A stretch of DNA of 64,000 bases from Buddleja alternifolia (lineage: Eukaryota > Streptophyta > Magnoliopsida > Lamiales > Scrophulariaceae), in assembly GCA_019426215.1 (NCBI GenBank), contig CM033400.1:21622568-21686567 (forward strand). The letters are read 5' to 3'. The position numbers and the translations under genes were made by a program. This document shows positions 1-9,281 of this stretch, one piece after another (the first letter of the stretch is position 1; each line of letters starts with the position of its first letter). Below the pieces are notes generated by a model. That model had not been told where the DNA came from. It ran no database searches and saw only the letters and a list, made by a program, of their open reading frames with translations.

Positions 1-553
1 AAGGCAGATCGTAAAATCAAATATCATAACGTAACAATTGACTAGAGATAGAATCAATTGCGTTGTGTGGCTTTTTGTGACAAGATGACCCGATTGAATG
101 TAGGATCTTCGTACGCAAGGAATCCCTTTAAACCTTAATGCATGTTAGTTAATTCGATCTTCGCTATAGAGATATAGGGAGTTGTTGACTAGTATAGGCT
201 CATTATTTCAAGAGATTGAGTAATGAATACCTAAGGGGGTTTCTCCATAGCAAGAGCGTTCTAATAACCAGGGTAATTGAGAGTTTATGAGCACAAAATA
301 GAGCATAGTAGGATCTTAACCTAATCATCTCTTTCCATTTGATGTATCCTTGTTTTGCGTATAGTTGTCCTTAGATTATTTTCATAGTTTAATCATCTCT
401 CATCTTATAATTTGATTTAGCTTAGAGTTGGGTAACAGAGCAATTACTAGCACCGAATCCAATTGTCCCTGTGGAGACGATACACACTCAGGCTCTTTTT
501 CGACCTTATTACATTGCACGACCTAGTACACTTGCTAGGAATAATATGTGTCA
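1..553 (+). repeat. 3' part of LARD2 5' LTR
   Basis: The stretch ends in ...GTGTCA directly before a primer-site-like sequence. Its last 35 bases (a CGACCTAG...CTTGCTAGGA...GTGTCA pattern) match the end of the LARD1 LTR read on its own strand. The CCTGTGGAGACGATAC motif near 470 is commonly seen in plant gypsy LTRs. The LTR start lies outside the window. The short ORF at 463-651 is LTR and leader sequence, not a gene. Confidence 0.7.
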
Positions 554-580
554 AGTTTTTGGTGCAGTTTCCGAGGACAA
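554..580 (+). other. Degenerate primer-binding site of LARD2
   Basis: Immediately follows the LTR end. The core TTGGTGCAGTTTCCGAGGAC is a decayed form of the TGGCGCCGTTGCCGGGG site seen in G2, which is complementary to the 3' end of plant tRNA-Asp. Several mismatches suggest the element is old. Confidence 0.5.
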
Positions 581-655
581 TTGTGTTATTTGATATTGTA
601 ATTCACTTATCTTCTCTAAGACTAAGTTGTTTTTTATTTTTTTATTCTTGAATAG

Positions 656-1450
656 ATGAGCAACTATGACTTTTATTGGTCAAAACAAGGATGGGATGAA
701 GGTGTCGATGATGGCATAGTGTTTTGTTCGTGGTGTGGAGGTGTTCATCATAGCGATTACTGCCAGCAAAGATGGAAAAATCAACAGGACTTGCCATTGA
801 GTTATTATACTATGAGAGCTTCACAAGATACCTACAACAAGATAGGTCCCCCTTTCTAATGCAGGGAGAATTTGAACCGACTAACTTTCTGAACCAAGGG
901 GATTATCAGCAACAATGTGATAGGAACCCAAGTTTTGAAGAGTTGGTGATCCAATGGATGAAGTCGAATGATGAGCGGTCTCAAAATATCGAGGCATCTA
1001 TCCAGGACGTACAAGCACAACTAAACCAAATCTCCAACTTAGTTGCAGAGAGTTCATCAAACACCACATGCATTAGCACATAGGAGAATGATGAGGCTCC
1101 AAAAGAAACATCACTAGAGGACTCACAATTCAACATAGAGTTTCTGAAATCCATCCCATCAGGTGACCATCAAAAAACATTAGAAATCTTCAAGAATCTA
1201 GCACCACCTACCATCTTATCTCTTGATTTCTTAAGAAAGTGCATCAATAATCAGAGAGATAAAGTGGAGATATTGAAACCAAGGTATACAATTTTAGTGA
1301 CCCGTTCGAGGCATACACTAAGAACCCAAGTGATACTACGATTGAGAATGAGGAGATCCAAAGATATAGAAGTCACTGGGATATATCACCACTAAAGTTG
1401 TCAGAATCAAGATTCGGGGAGTTAGGACTAGCCACATACTTATTAAAACA
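656..1450 (+). pseudogene. Broken LARD-type gag/linker ORF
   Basis: Starts MSNYDFYW, close to MSAYNFQW of the LARD1 protein. Residues 24-36 (CSWCGGVHHSDYC) form a CX2CX3HX4C zinc knuckle like the one in the gag of G2 (CDVCGPPHMATDC), so the ORF descends from an Athila-type gag C-terminus. A frameshift near 850, a stop at 1081-1083 and another frameshift near 1285 break it. Across these breaks it keeps the block TLEIFKNLAPPTILSLDFLR, which matches TLEIFKNPMPPTIISLEFLR in LARD1, and later DISPLKLSESRFGE, matching EISPLRLPTTRLGE. The frame is lost at the junction near 1450. No enzymatic domain is visible. Confidence 0.7.
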
Positions 1451-1452
1451 GC

Positions 1453-3549
1453 ATAGTAAATGGTTCGAAATACCTTCTCCTTCCTTTGGCCAAGGACCGC
1501 TCCAACCGCGGTGTCACTCGCATCACACATCAACTCGAATGGTAAGCTCCAATCGGGGGGTGACATGATAGGGGCGGAAACTAAGCGTTCCTTCAAATCA
1601 AGAAAGGCCTGCATACAAGAAGAATTGAAATCAAAAGGTGCATCTTTGACAAGCAAATTAGACAACAGTTTCGCAATTTTAGAGAAATTCAAGATGAATC
1701 GCCTATAGAAACCGGCATGCCCGAGAAAACTCCTAACAGCTTTTACCGAAGTGGGCGGGGCAAGTTTTTCAATGACCTCAATCTTGGCTTGGTCCACTTC
1801 GATCCCTTTTTGAGAGATCTTGTGGCCAAGCACAATCCCCTCCCGGACCATTAAATGACATTTTTTCCAATTCAAAACAAGGTTGGTTTCTTCACAACGT
1901 TTAAGCACAACATTTAAATGAGCAAGACAAATATCAAAAGTTGTTCCGAAAACAGAAAAGTCATCCATAAAAATTTCTAGGAAATCTTCAACCATATCAT
2001 GAAAAACAGCCATCATGCATCTTTGAAAAGTGGCCGGGGCATTACACAAGCCAAATGGCATCCTTCTATAAGCAAATGTGCCATAAGGACAAGTGAAAGT
2101 GGTTTTCTCTTGGTCCTCGAGATCTATGGAAATTTGATTATAGCCGGAGTAACCATCTAGAAAACAATAGAAATCATGCCCGGCTAATCGTTCAAGCATT
2201 TGGTCAATAAAGGGGAGGGGGAAATGATCCTTACGGGTGGCATCATTCAACTTACGGTAATCTATACATACACGCCACCCACTAATTATACGAGTTGGGA
2301 TTAGCTCATTATTCGAATTCTCAATTACCGTTATCCCCCCTTTCTTAGGCACCACTTGGGTAGGGCTCACCCACGCACTATCAGAAATAGGATAGATTAT
2401 ACCTGAGTCGAGCAGTTTAATCACTTCCTTCTTTACTACCTCTTGGATTTGTGGGTTTGATCTCCTTTGGGGTTGGCGTGTAGGCTTGGTGGAGTCCTCC
2501 ATAAGTATTTTGTGCATACATATCGCTGGACTAATGCCTTCGATGTTCGCAAGTTTCCACCCAAAAGCCCGTTTGTGAGATCTCAACACCGTCATTAATT
2601 GCTCTTTTTGTGATCCTGAAAGAGATGAGGAAATGATCAATGGGAGTGTTTCGTCGTCGTTCAAGTACACATATTTAAGGTGGGAGGGGAGGGGTTTGAG
2701 TTCGAGAGAGGGGGGTTCTTCAATAGATGGGCAAGGTGATCCTGACAATGATCTATCAACTTTGATGAATCCTCCCGAATGAGAGGAAGATTTGTACTCC
2801 AAGCTTAGAACCCTTTCCACTAGATCATCTTTCTCCGAGTCCACTTGCATGGATTTCATAAGATCCTGTTCGAGAGAATTTTCAATTGTATTGTCCTGTA
2901 AATACTCAACAATCAACTGGTCAAATGTATCAATTCGATAACACGAGTCATGATCAATAGGATGTTTAAGGACTTTGTAAACATCAAAGGTAACTTTGTC
3001 ATCGCCCACATTCAAGGTAAGCTTATCATTAGCAATGTCAATCACCGCCTTACCCGTGGCTAGGAATGGTCTCCCTAGGATTAATGGTACCTCCACATCT
3101 TCTTCCATGTCGAGTACTACGAAATCAACGGGAAAATAAAACTTGTCGACTTGCACAAGAACGTCTTCGATTATCCCCTTGGGCCTCTTGATCGATCGGT
3201 CGGCTAGTTGAAGGCTCATTGAGGTCGGCTTGGGATGTCCAAGGCCTAGCTTTTTAAATAGTGAGTATGGAAGAAGATTGATGCTGGCCCCCGAGTCACA
3301 TAACACCTTCTTGAACGATAGGGAGCCAATCATGCACGGGATTGTGAGGCTCCCGAGATCTTGGAGCTTAGTTGGCAATTTATTGAGCAATACGGCGGAG
3401 CATTCTTCCGTGAGGCACACCGTCTCATTCTCCTCCCACTTCTGCTTGTTGGAGAGTATGTCCTTGAAGAACTTCACATAATTCGGCATTTGGAGAATGG
3501 CGTCAATAAACGGAATATTAATTCTCACTTCCCGAAGGATTGCCAAAAT
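1453..3549 (-). pseudogene. pol: G1 pol: protease, reverse transcriptase, start of RNase H (truncated)
   Basis: Ty3/gypsy polyprotein that would process Gag-Pol and copy element RNA to cDNA in virus-like particles. Visible in order: the aspartic protease motif LCDSGASINLLP (active site 3283-3297) and ILGRPFL; the PR-RT linker PSIEEPPSLELKPLPSHLKY; RT with SAWVSPTQVVPKKGG, WRVCIDYRKLND, FPLPFIDQML, FLDGYSGYNQI, MPFGLCNAPATFQRCM and the catalytic box FMDD (1960-1971); then RNase H starting at FELMCDASDTAVGAVLGQRKEKVF. Homology is lost just after IYYA; the remaining codons to 1336 run into LARD2 sequence. Most of RNase H and all of integrase are missing. No frameshift is seen over the 2.1 kb. 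It is in frame with gag, separated only by a TGA at 3550-3552. Confidence 0.88.
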
Positions 3550-5190
3550 TCAAAGAAAGCTTGGATCCATCTCCTTTTTCTTCTTTTTGTGAGCATTTGG
3601 GAAGGGGAGACGGACTTCGATAAGGGGAGAAAGCGTTGGATTAGACGGATGAAAACCCACTGAAACAGTAGGCGGCGCCTGGGCGCGTATATCGGCGCCT
3701 AGGCGCGGATCTGTAGGCGCCTGGGCGTGTATGTCGGGGCGCTCGGGCGCGGGAAACAGAGAATTTTGTCCAGAACAGGGTAGATCAGGCGCCTGGGCGT
3801 GCATGTCGGGGCGCTCGGGCGCGGATGTACTGGCAGTGTCACTCTCCAATTGTTTGCCACTTCTCAAGGCTATGGCATTGCATTGGGCCTTCGGGTTCTT
3901 TTCCGTGTCGCTTGGGAGAGTCCCCGGGGCTCTACCGTTAACCGAATTAGAAAGTTGCCCCACTTGTGTTCGCAAATCCTTCATCTCCATACACATATCC
4001 TTTATCATACCCCGAAGTTCGTTGAAAGATGTACCGGACTTTTTCATGTGAGCATCTAGTTTCTCATCGATTGTGGGAGGTCGCATTTGCACTTGACCTT
4101 GACCTTGTCCATTGATATTGCCTTGCCTCGGGGGTGGGTTATTGAAGGATGGCCGTGGAGCTTGATAGATCCCCGGTTGATAGATCCCCGCGGGGTTGGA
4201 ACTTTTCGGAAAATTCTCGGGTATATGAAAGTTCACCCGAGGTTGATTTTGATTCCCCACATAATTAACGTTGCCAACCTCCGGTTCCAAGACTACTACT
4301 CCGTCAACTACTTCCTCAATACAAGCAACCTTTTTGGAGGATGAGGCCTCTTCATCGTCGGGGTAAAGCTCGTCTTCTCGGGCCAACTGTTCGACTTTGT
4401 CCCATACACTTTGACAGTCTAACCCAAGGAGATCTCCTCCCGCACCCGCGTTGAGTCTATGCCGAATACGTGACCTAACCCCATCATAGAAATGGAGTAC
4501 TTGTTCATTCAAACCAAAATTATAATCGGGACATTTACGGAGCATGACCTTATATCTAGCCCAAGCCTCGGCTAAAGACTCATTGCTCCTTTGCCTAAAC
4601 CCTTTTATATTACTCCGTAGCTCATTGATTTTGGAGGGTGGAAAGAATTTATTTAAAAAGGCATCGACCAACTCACCCCATGTTGTAATAGATTGTGGAG
4701 GTAAGGATTTGTACCATGTTGTCGCCCTATCCTTCAATGAGAAATGGAAGACTCTTAGACGAATCGCATCAAGATCTCTTGGGTGATATTGAATGGTCAC
4801 AAGAGCCTCATCTATGGTTTCCAAATGAGCGTGTGGTGATTCGTGCGGTTCTCCATAGAAAGGATCTCCTTGCACCATATTAAAAATGTGAGCCGGAATG
4901 TGGTAGTTTGGTGTGAAGAAATTAGGCACGACTACGGGCCCCGGAATGGTATGGACCCTAGGTGGTAAGCTACCCCAAACCGACGGGAGTTGTGGAGGAG
5001 GTACCGCTTGCATGGCTTGTAGAACACCTTGTAACCACTCCCTAGTTTCCGGTGAGTTCATGTCCGGGAAATTTCCATTCGGGTTTTGGTTGAGATTATT
5101 GGCCATTTCTCTTGCTCGCCTACTAGTCCGAAGAACTCGTTCAATTTCGGGCTCCAACTCGTATAGAGGCTTGCTTGAGGAGCGGGTCAT
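3550..5190 (-). CDS. gag: G1 gag (nucleocapsid precursor), open frame
   Basis: Structural Gag of an Athila/Tat-like gypsy element, about 546 residues from the methionine at 5190 (MTRSSSKPLYELEPEIE). The frame stays open upstream to 5241, but the extra 17 residues are hydrophobic leader sequence and an unlikely start. The retrotransposon-gag core is clear: FHFSLKDRATTWYKSLP, TTWGELVDAFLNKFFPPSK, SLAEAWARYKVMLRKCP and VLHFYDGV. No CCHC zinc knuckle is seen in the expected place. After QCNAIALRSGKQLE come three copies of (H/R)AQAP and two of APERPD, encoded by GC-rich words that also occur in the LTR. It ends at a TGA in frame with pol; the family normally continues without a stop, so this is probably a nonsense mutation or a readthrough site. 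Confidence 0.85.
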   Translation of the reverse strand: MTRSSSKPLYELEPEIERVLRTSRRAREMANNLNQNPNGNFPDMNSPETREWLQGVLQAMQAVPPPQLPSVWGSLPPRVHTIPGPVVVPNFFTPNYHIPAHIFNMVQGDPFYGEPHESPHAHLETIDEALVTIQYHPRDLDAIRLRVFHFSLKDRATTWYKSLPPQSITTWGELVDAFLNKFFPPSKINELRSNIKGFRQRSNESLAEAWARYKVMLRKCPDYNFGLNEQVLHFYDGVRSRIRHRLNAGAGGDLLGLDCQSVWDKVEQLAREDELYPDDEEASSSKKVACIEEVVDGVVVLEPEVGNVNYVGNQNQPRVNFHIPENFPKSSNPAGIYQPGIYQAPRPSFNNPPPRQGNINGQGQGQVQMRPPTIDEKLDAHMKKSGTSFNELRGMIKDMCMEMKDLRTQVGQLSNSVNGRAPGTLPSDTEKNPKAQCNAIALRSGKQLESDTASTSAPERPDMHAQAPDLPCSGQNSLFPAPERPDIHAQAPTDPRLGADIRAQAPPTVSVGFHPSNPTLSPLIEVRLPFPNAHKKKKKEMDPSFL

Positions 5191-5323
5191 GTACCTCAAG
5201 AACCTAACAATTAAATACAAGAACAAAATTAGACTAAACACGAAAATAAAAGAAAATCAAGAAATAAACGAAAACTAAGAATTATGAAAAATGTAAACGA
5301 AAATCAAGAACTAGAATAAACAA

Positions 5324-5342
5324 GTCCTCGGCAACGGCGCAA
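5324..5342 (-). other. G1 primer-binding site
   Basis: On the minus strand, TTGCGCCGTTGCCGAGGAC lies just inside the LTR end ...GTGTCA. It resembles the tRNA-Asp complement used by many Athila-type elements, with mismatches at the start and in the G run. Confidence 0.7.
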
Positions 5343-5348
5343 AAAACT

Positions 5349-7069
5349 TGACACGCTAAAAGCTAACATGCTATGATAGCAAGTGCACTAGACGTATGTA
5401 GTAATAAGTGGACAAAAAGTCCGGGTTGTCGAACCACGGAAACTTGAATTTTAGTTTATGATTAATGAAAATGGACAAAAGTAGATTGCAATAAAACGAG
5501 TAAGCAAGTGACGAACCAAAAAGAAACGAACTATAGATTAAATCTCACGTATGATAAAATGACTAAGGCACATGCTACAACCGAATCTACTCGTCAATAT
5601 AGATGAGCTACTCTTCGAATTATTAGACTCCTATTGCTTTGGTGGAAATTCTTTAGATAATTATTACCCGATGTCTCGGCACATAATAATCCTATGATTA
5701 ATTGATGGTTCTCTAAATATGTCTATCCGAGAATCTAATCAATAACCACGCATTAACGTTCTAGAGTTTCTCCGGATAAATCCGGCTAACCGCACCCGAA
5801 AATCTTTACCTATGTCTAAGGGCAATTCCACATTAGTTTCGGATGATGAGTTGATTCCATTGAACCCTAATCTATCTTCTCTCGAATGACTAGACTAGGC
5901 AAGATAGCAAGCATATGGTGATCAAGCACATGATTGTAATAAAAGCTCAAAATCAACACACAAAGCAATATGAGAATTAATACGAAAATTCACTTCACAT
6001 ATATTGATTCATAAATTGGCTTTCACATGGCCTTAGTTCTACAATATTAGCCTCTCATCAAGGCCTTAAGAAAATCTAATACAAACATATACATACTCAT
6101 GGAAATAAACATGTAAATGCAAGTAATTAAAACTCCCTCAATTTATTGATGATGGATCCTTGCTTTTGAACTTCAATCCTTAACTCCTCTCTCTTTGTTC
6201 CCCTCCAAAAGTGATGAAGAATGGTGATGAATGATGATGAGTGAAAAGTCATGGCCAAATGCCTCCCTCCCCCTCTTATATTCCGTCCCCAAGTGAAGAA
6301 AATGTCTTAAGAAGACCAGAATTTCTGGGCTCCCTAGTGTGTGTCTCCCCTAGTGTGTCCTCCACTACTCTAAAGTGAGTAGTATAAAATTCCATAAAGT
6401 AGATCTACTAAGAAACATACTTATGACATCCCCTCCATACATGTGATGACCTCTTGGCTTTAAATGTTCCATTCCCCCATCAAATGATGATCTTTTGGCT
6501 GAAAGGAATCAAAACTCGGGTGTGGTCACGCCTAGGCGTGGGCATTATGGCGCTTGGGCGCCGCTGACAGAATGCTGAAATTAAATGCAATGTGTCCTGC
6601 GCAGCAATCGTATTTCATTCATAACTTTCTCCACGAAACTCCGATTTGGATGATTTAAGTTCTCATTTGAAGCTAACACATAGTTCTACAATATTGTAGA
6701 AGGGAACTTCACCTAATTCGGTCTCTAAACATACGTAAATAGCGCTCGAACGTGGAAAGTGGTGCAGATACGGTGCCCGGGCGTGGACAGGATGGCGCCT
6801 AGGCGTGGTAAGCAGAATGTTGACGTTATTTGCATCTTGTCCGGCGCCTGGGCGTGGGTTTTTACGCGCTTGGGCATAGGGGTGCGTAGCAATTTGACCT
6901 AAACTTGTTTTATACGTCGTTTTTCATCCCGTTCTTTGATTGTATCCATTTAAGACCTGAAATCACTTAATGCACGAATTAAACGCACATGTGGCAAGAA
7001 TCAAGCGATAAATGAACCTAAGACATAAACGCAAAGGGGCTTAAAAACACGTAAAAATGCCTCTTATCA
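5349..7069 (-). repeat. G1 long terminal repeat (1,721 bp)
   Basis: Bounded by TG (5349) and CA (7069), with a primer site adjoining on the left and a polypurine tract on the right, both for minus-strand orientation. It contains a cluster of GC-rich near-palindromes at 6526-6880 (GGCGCCTAGGCGTG, GGCGCCTGGGCGTG, GGCGCTTGGGCGCC). The same words recur in the gag coding region at 3665-3835. No second G1 LTR lies in the window, so LTR divergence cannot be used to date it. Confidence 0.85.
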
Positions 7070-7085
7070 ACACCCCCCACACTTA
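7070..7085 (-). other. G1 polypurine tract
   Basis: On the minus strand, TAAGTGTGGGGGGTGT runs straight into the LTR start TGATAAGAGG. This is the plus-strand primer of reverse transcription, and it proves that 3' internal sequence lies to the right of the LTR. Confidence 0.8.
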
Positions 7086-8795
7086 TCAATTGATCGTCCT
7101 CGAGCAATAAGAGTTTTAAGATAAGGAAACATCATCAATCAAAGAGAGAAACAAAAAGAAACTACTAACTCACTTTCGTGGAGTAAACGGTTGCATTTAG
7201 CGAATGCAACAAGCCTTTGAACCTTTGAGTTACCTCAAAGGACGAGTTATAGTCTCGTGAGGGTTTGCAGACGATATACCCACAAAATCGAAAGATTTTC
7301 AACCCCGATCACTCAACTAAATTTCAATGATTAATAGCACACAATGGTATGAATTCACTGTTTAAGCTCAGTTACATATATATACACGTACCCACTTGCT
7401 CATGTTACGCCTTAACATCGAAAGATCATCCTAAGGGTGTAGTGTAATAAATCTCAAATATTATAGTCGAGTGGCATTCTTACCACTTTTCAAGCATTAA
7501 CCCCATATTTTCAACTTTTGATTATTCACATGGTACGAGAATTGAATACAACTTCATAGCCACTTAAAAATTCATCACTCATTCACTTTCGGCTTAATTT
7601 ATGCACTTTCAACTCGAAACATTAGAGGCTAGACCATGTGCAATGTTCGATCTCTTAGGCTTTCTATGACACCTGTATGTAACGAGCTTTAGGACAATAA
7701 CTCCTAAACCAGACGGCTTTAGGGTATCAAGTGTGGAGACACTCCTAAGGGCTTAATCGCTCGAGTGTCAAGCCACAAAATCAAATAGGTCCCTATTACT
7801 CAACACTTGTATGGCTTGAGCTCTAGCTCAAATTAGCTTAATAGTACAGTATTCTACGCATGGTGCTTTGCCCCCAGTATCTATTAAGCCTGACTTTTTT
7901 TTTTTAGTCATACCAATGTTCAACCTTTTTTATTATTATTAAGCCACACAAGTTAACGTCTCAACTCATAACACATGTGAAAATTCTAGTTGATATTTCG
8001 GGATCACGCCTTAAGTGTTTCAAAATGATTGCCCACTCAACTCCTCTACCCTCGATTTATGTGCATATGGAATCATCTTAGGTCAATCTAGTCTAGTTAG
8101 GGTCTCACAAACAAGGAATTGTGTTATAGCCATTAAAAACCAAATGAAAACCAAATTGATAGAGAATGCATACCATGTATTCACATAACCATGCTCAATC
8201 ATCAAGTAACGGGTTGGAAATTCTATCCAAAAAAAAATAAAAATTGCACACATCCCATGTAGAGGTACAACCCCCTCAAAATTGGACCGAAATATGTAAA
8301 ACATGATAAACATACTATAATGATAGTGTAACCCCCCCCCCCCAAAACTTATCATGAACATTGTCCCAATGCTCGAAAAAGAGAAGGGCAAAGTACACGT
8401 CACCATAGGGAAGCTGAAAAGCAAACCCGAGTCCACTTAAAGCAATCAAGTCCAAGGATGGCAATCACTGTGTCGATCACTACATAGGTAAACAAATGCT
8501 AGCCATACAAAGCATCAAAACTTGGATAGAATGAAGAATAAACAAAACGAGACAAACAAAAACGAGAAACATGCATGGAAAGAAAACATCAAGCATCCAA
8601 ACATAAAACATAAAATATCCAACAACCCAACAAAATATCCAAAAACAAAATGAAACATGCATGGAAATAAAACAAGATAAGCCTAATCGGTAGTGCCAAA
8701 CGGTCAATGTAGTCCTCATCCGTTCCGCCGAGATCATCCAAATCAATCAACGGCTACCCTCATCATTATGAGCCTCATCATCACCTCCTACAGGA
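7086..8795 (-). other. G1 3' internal non-coding region
   Basis: Sequence between the former pol end and the polypurine tract. I see no reliable coding region; the hydrophobic ORFs at 8083-8436 and 8480-8746 follow from the T-rich minus strand. The region holds a copy (8331-8372) of the conserved element CATTGGGACAATG followed by TAAGTTTTGGGGGG, also found in LARD1 and G2. A run of 13 C lies at 8332-8344. Acidic codons near 8755 (minus strand) may be the last trace of pol. Confidence 0.6.
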
Positions 8796-8804
8796 ATGAG
8801 AGAA

Positions 8805-9242
8805 ATCAAGGAACCAAGTGACAATAGTAAGAGGCAAAATGAGGCAAAAGTCAAAAGCTAACACGGGCAAGGGTAACGGCTAAGGCAAATTGATTTCACC
8901 AAGCCGGGTCCTCCACCGCTCAAAATGGTAAAATAAGTTCTGTACAGCCTGTGAATCAAGGGCTAAGCGTCCAACAACATAAAGTGCAAACCAAAGCCAA
9001 GCCAAGGAATAACTAGCGTCCAATACCACGACAGTCAAGTCATATATCATACTAGCTAATTATGAATATGGATATAATTATGAGTATTATATATCGAGGA
9101 TATTAGATACACCCAAAAAGCACAGCACAACACAGGTGAAACCCCAAAAGGCCAGGGATTCCTTAATGAAGATTAGGCAAATATGGGTTCTAAAGTTCTA
9201 ATCCAAACTAACAAGGTACTAAGTGAGGACAAGCAACAATGG
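8805..9242 (+). pseudogene. gag: A gag C-terminal remnant
   Basis: Aligns with the basic C-terminal gag of B (24292-24742): AACCAAGTGACAATAGTAAGAGG at the left edge, GTGAATCAAGGGCTAAGCGTCC in the middle, the tyrosine-rich AT stretch near 9060, and the terminal QQWVPK. No frame is open over its length. Sequence left of about 8800 has no counterpart in B and belongs to G1. Confidence 0.65.
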
Positions 9243-9281
9243 GTACCTAAATAGAAATAGAACTTCCCTTTTTGATTGCAG
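9243..9281 (+). promoter_or_regulatory. 39-nt gag/pol boundary spacer between GTACCT repeats
   Basis: The segment begins GTACCTAAA, contains three in-frame stops, has a pyrimidine-rich stretch CTTCCCTTTTT, and ends TTGCAG, after which GTACCTAGA repeats its start. It separates gag (…QQW) from the protease frame (VPRARA…), which has no ATG of its own. Copy B has a 38-nt version at 24743-24780. It is shorter than ordinary plant introns, so splicing is only one possibility. Confidence 0.5.

Larger units (their letters stand above)
1..1452 (+). mobile_element. Truncated non-autonomous gypsy derivative (LARD2)
   Basis: Left-truncated and right-truncated relative of the complete element LARD1 further along. 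It holds the 3' part of an LTR, a degenerate primer site, and a broken ORF that matches the LARD1 protein at its start, middle and end. The right edge is an abrupt junction near 1452, where the opposite-strand pol frame of gypsy element G1 begins. The left edge is cut by the window. Family membership is supported by the shared LTR end and by protein similarity; the exact junction is an estimate. Confidence 0.75.
1453..8795 (-). mobile_element. Permuted or tandem Athila/Tat-like gypsy element G1
   Basis: Read on the minus strand, the order is 3' internal region (8795-7086), polypurine tract, one LTR (7069-5349), primer site, gag, protease, RT, and the start of RNase H, which stops at about 1452. 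A normal provirus has LTRs at both ends; here one LTR lies in the middle with internal sequence on both sides. This is the arrangement of a one-LTR circle opened inside pol, or of a tandem LTR-internal-LTR-internal array trimmed at both sides. The right edge meets decayed gag of Sirevirus A near 8796. Confidence 0.75.

Noticed and set aside
8083..8746. Two hydrophobic minus-strand ORFs (117 and 88 codons) as membrane proteins
   Set aside because: The T-rich strand yields Phe/Leu/Ile codons by composition; they lie in the non-coding 3' region of G1 and show no motif.
9243..9281. Annotating the 39-nt spacer as an intron
   Set aside because: GT...AG ends fit, but 38-39 nt is shorter than known plant introns; kept as a finding.
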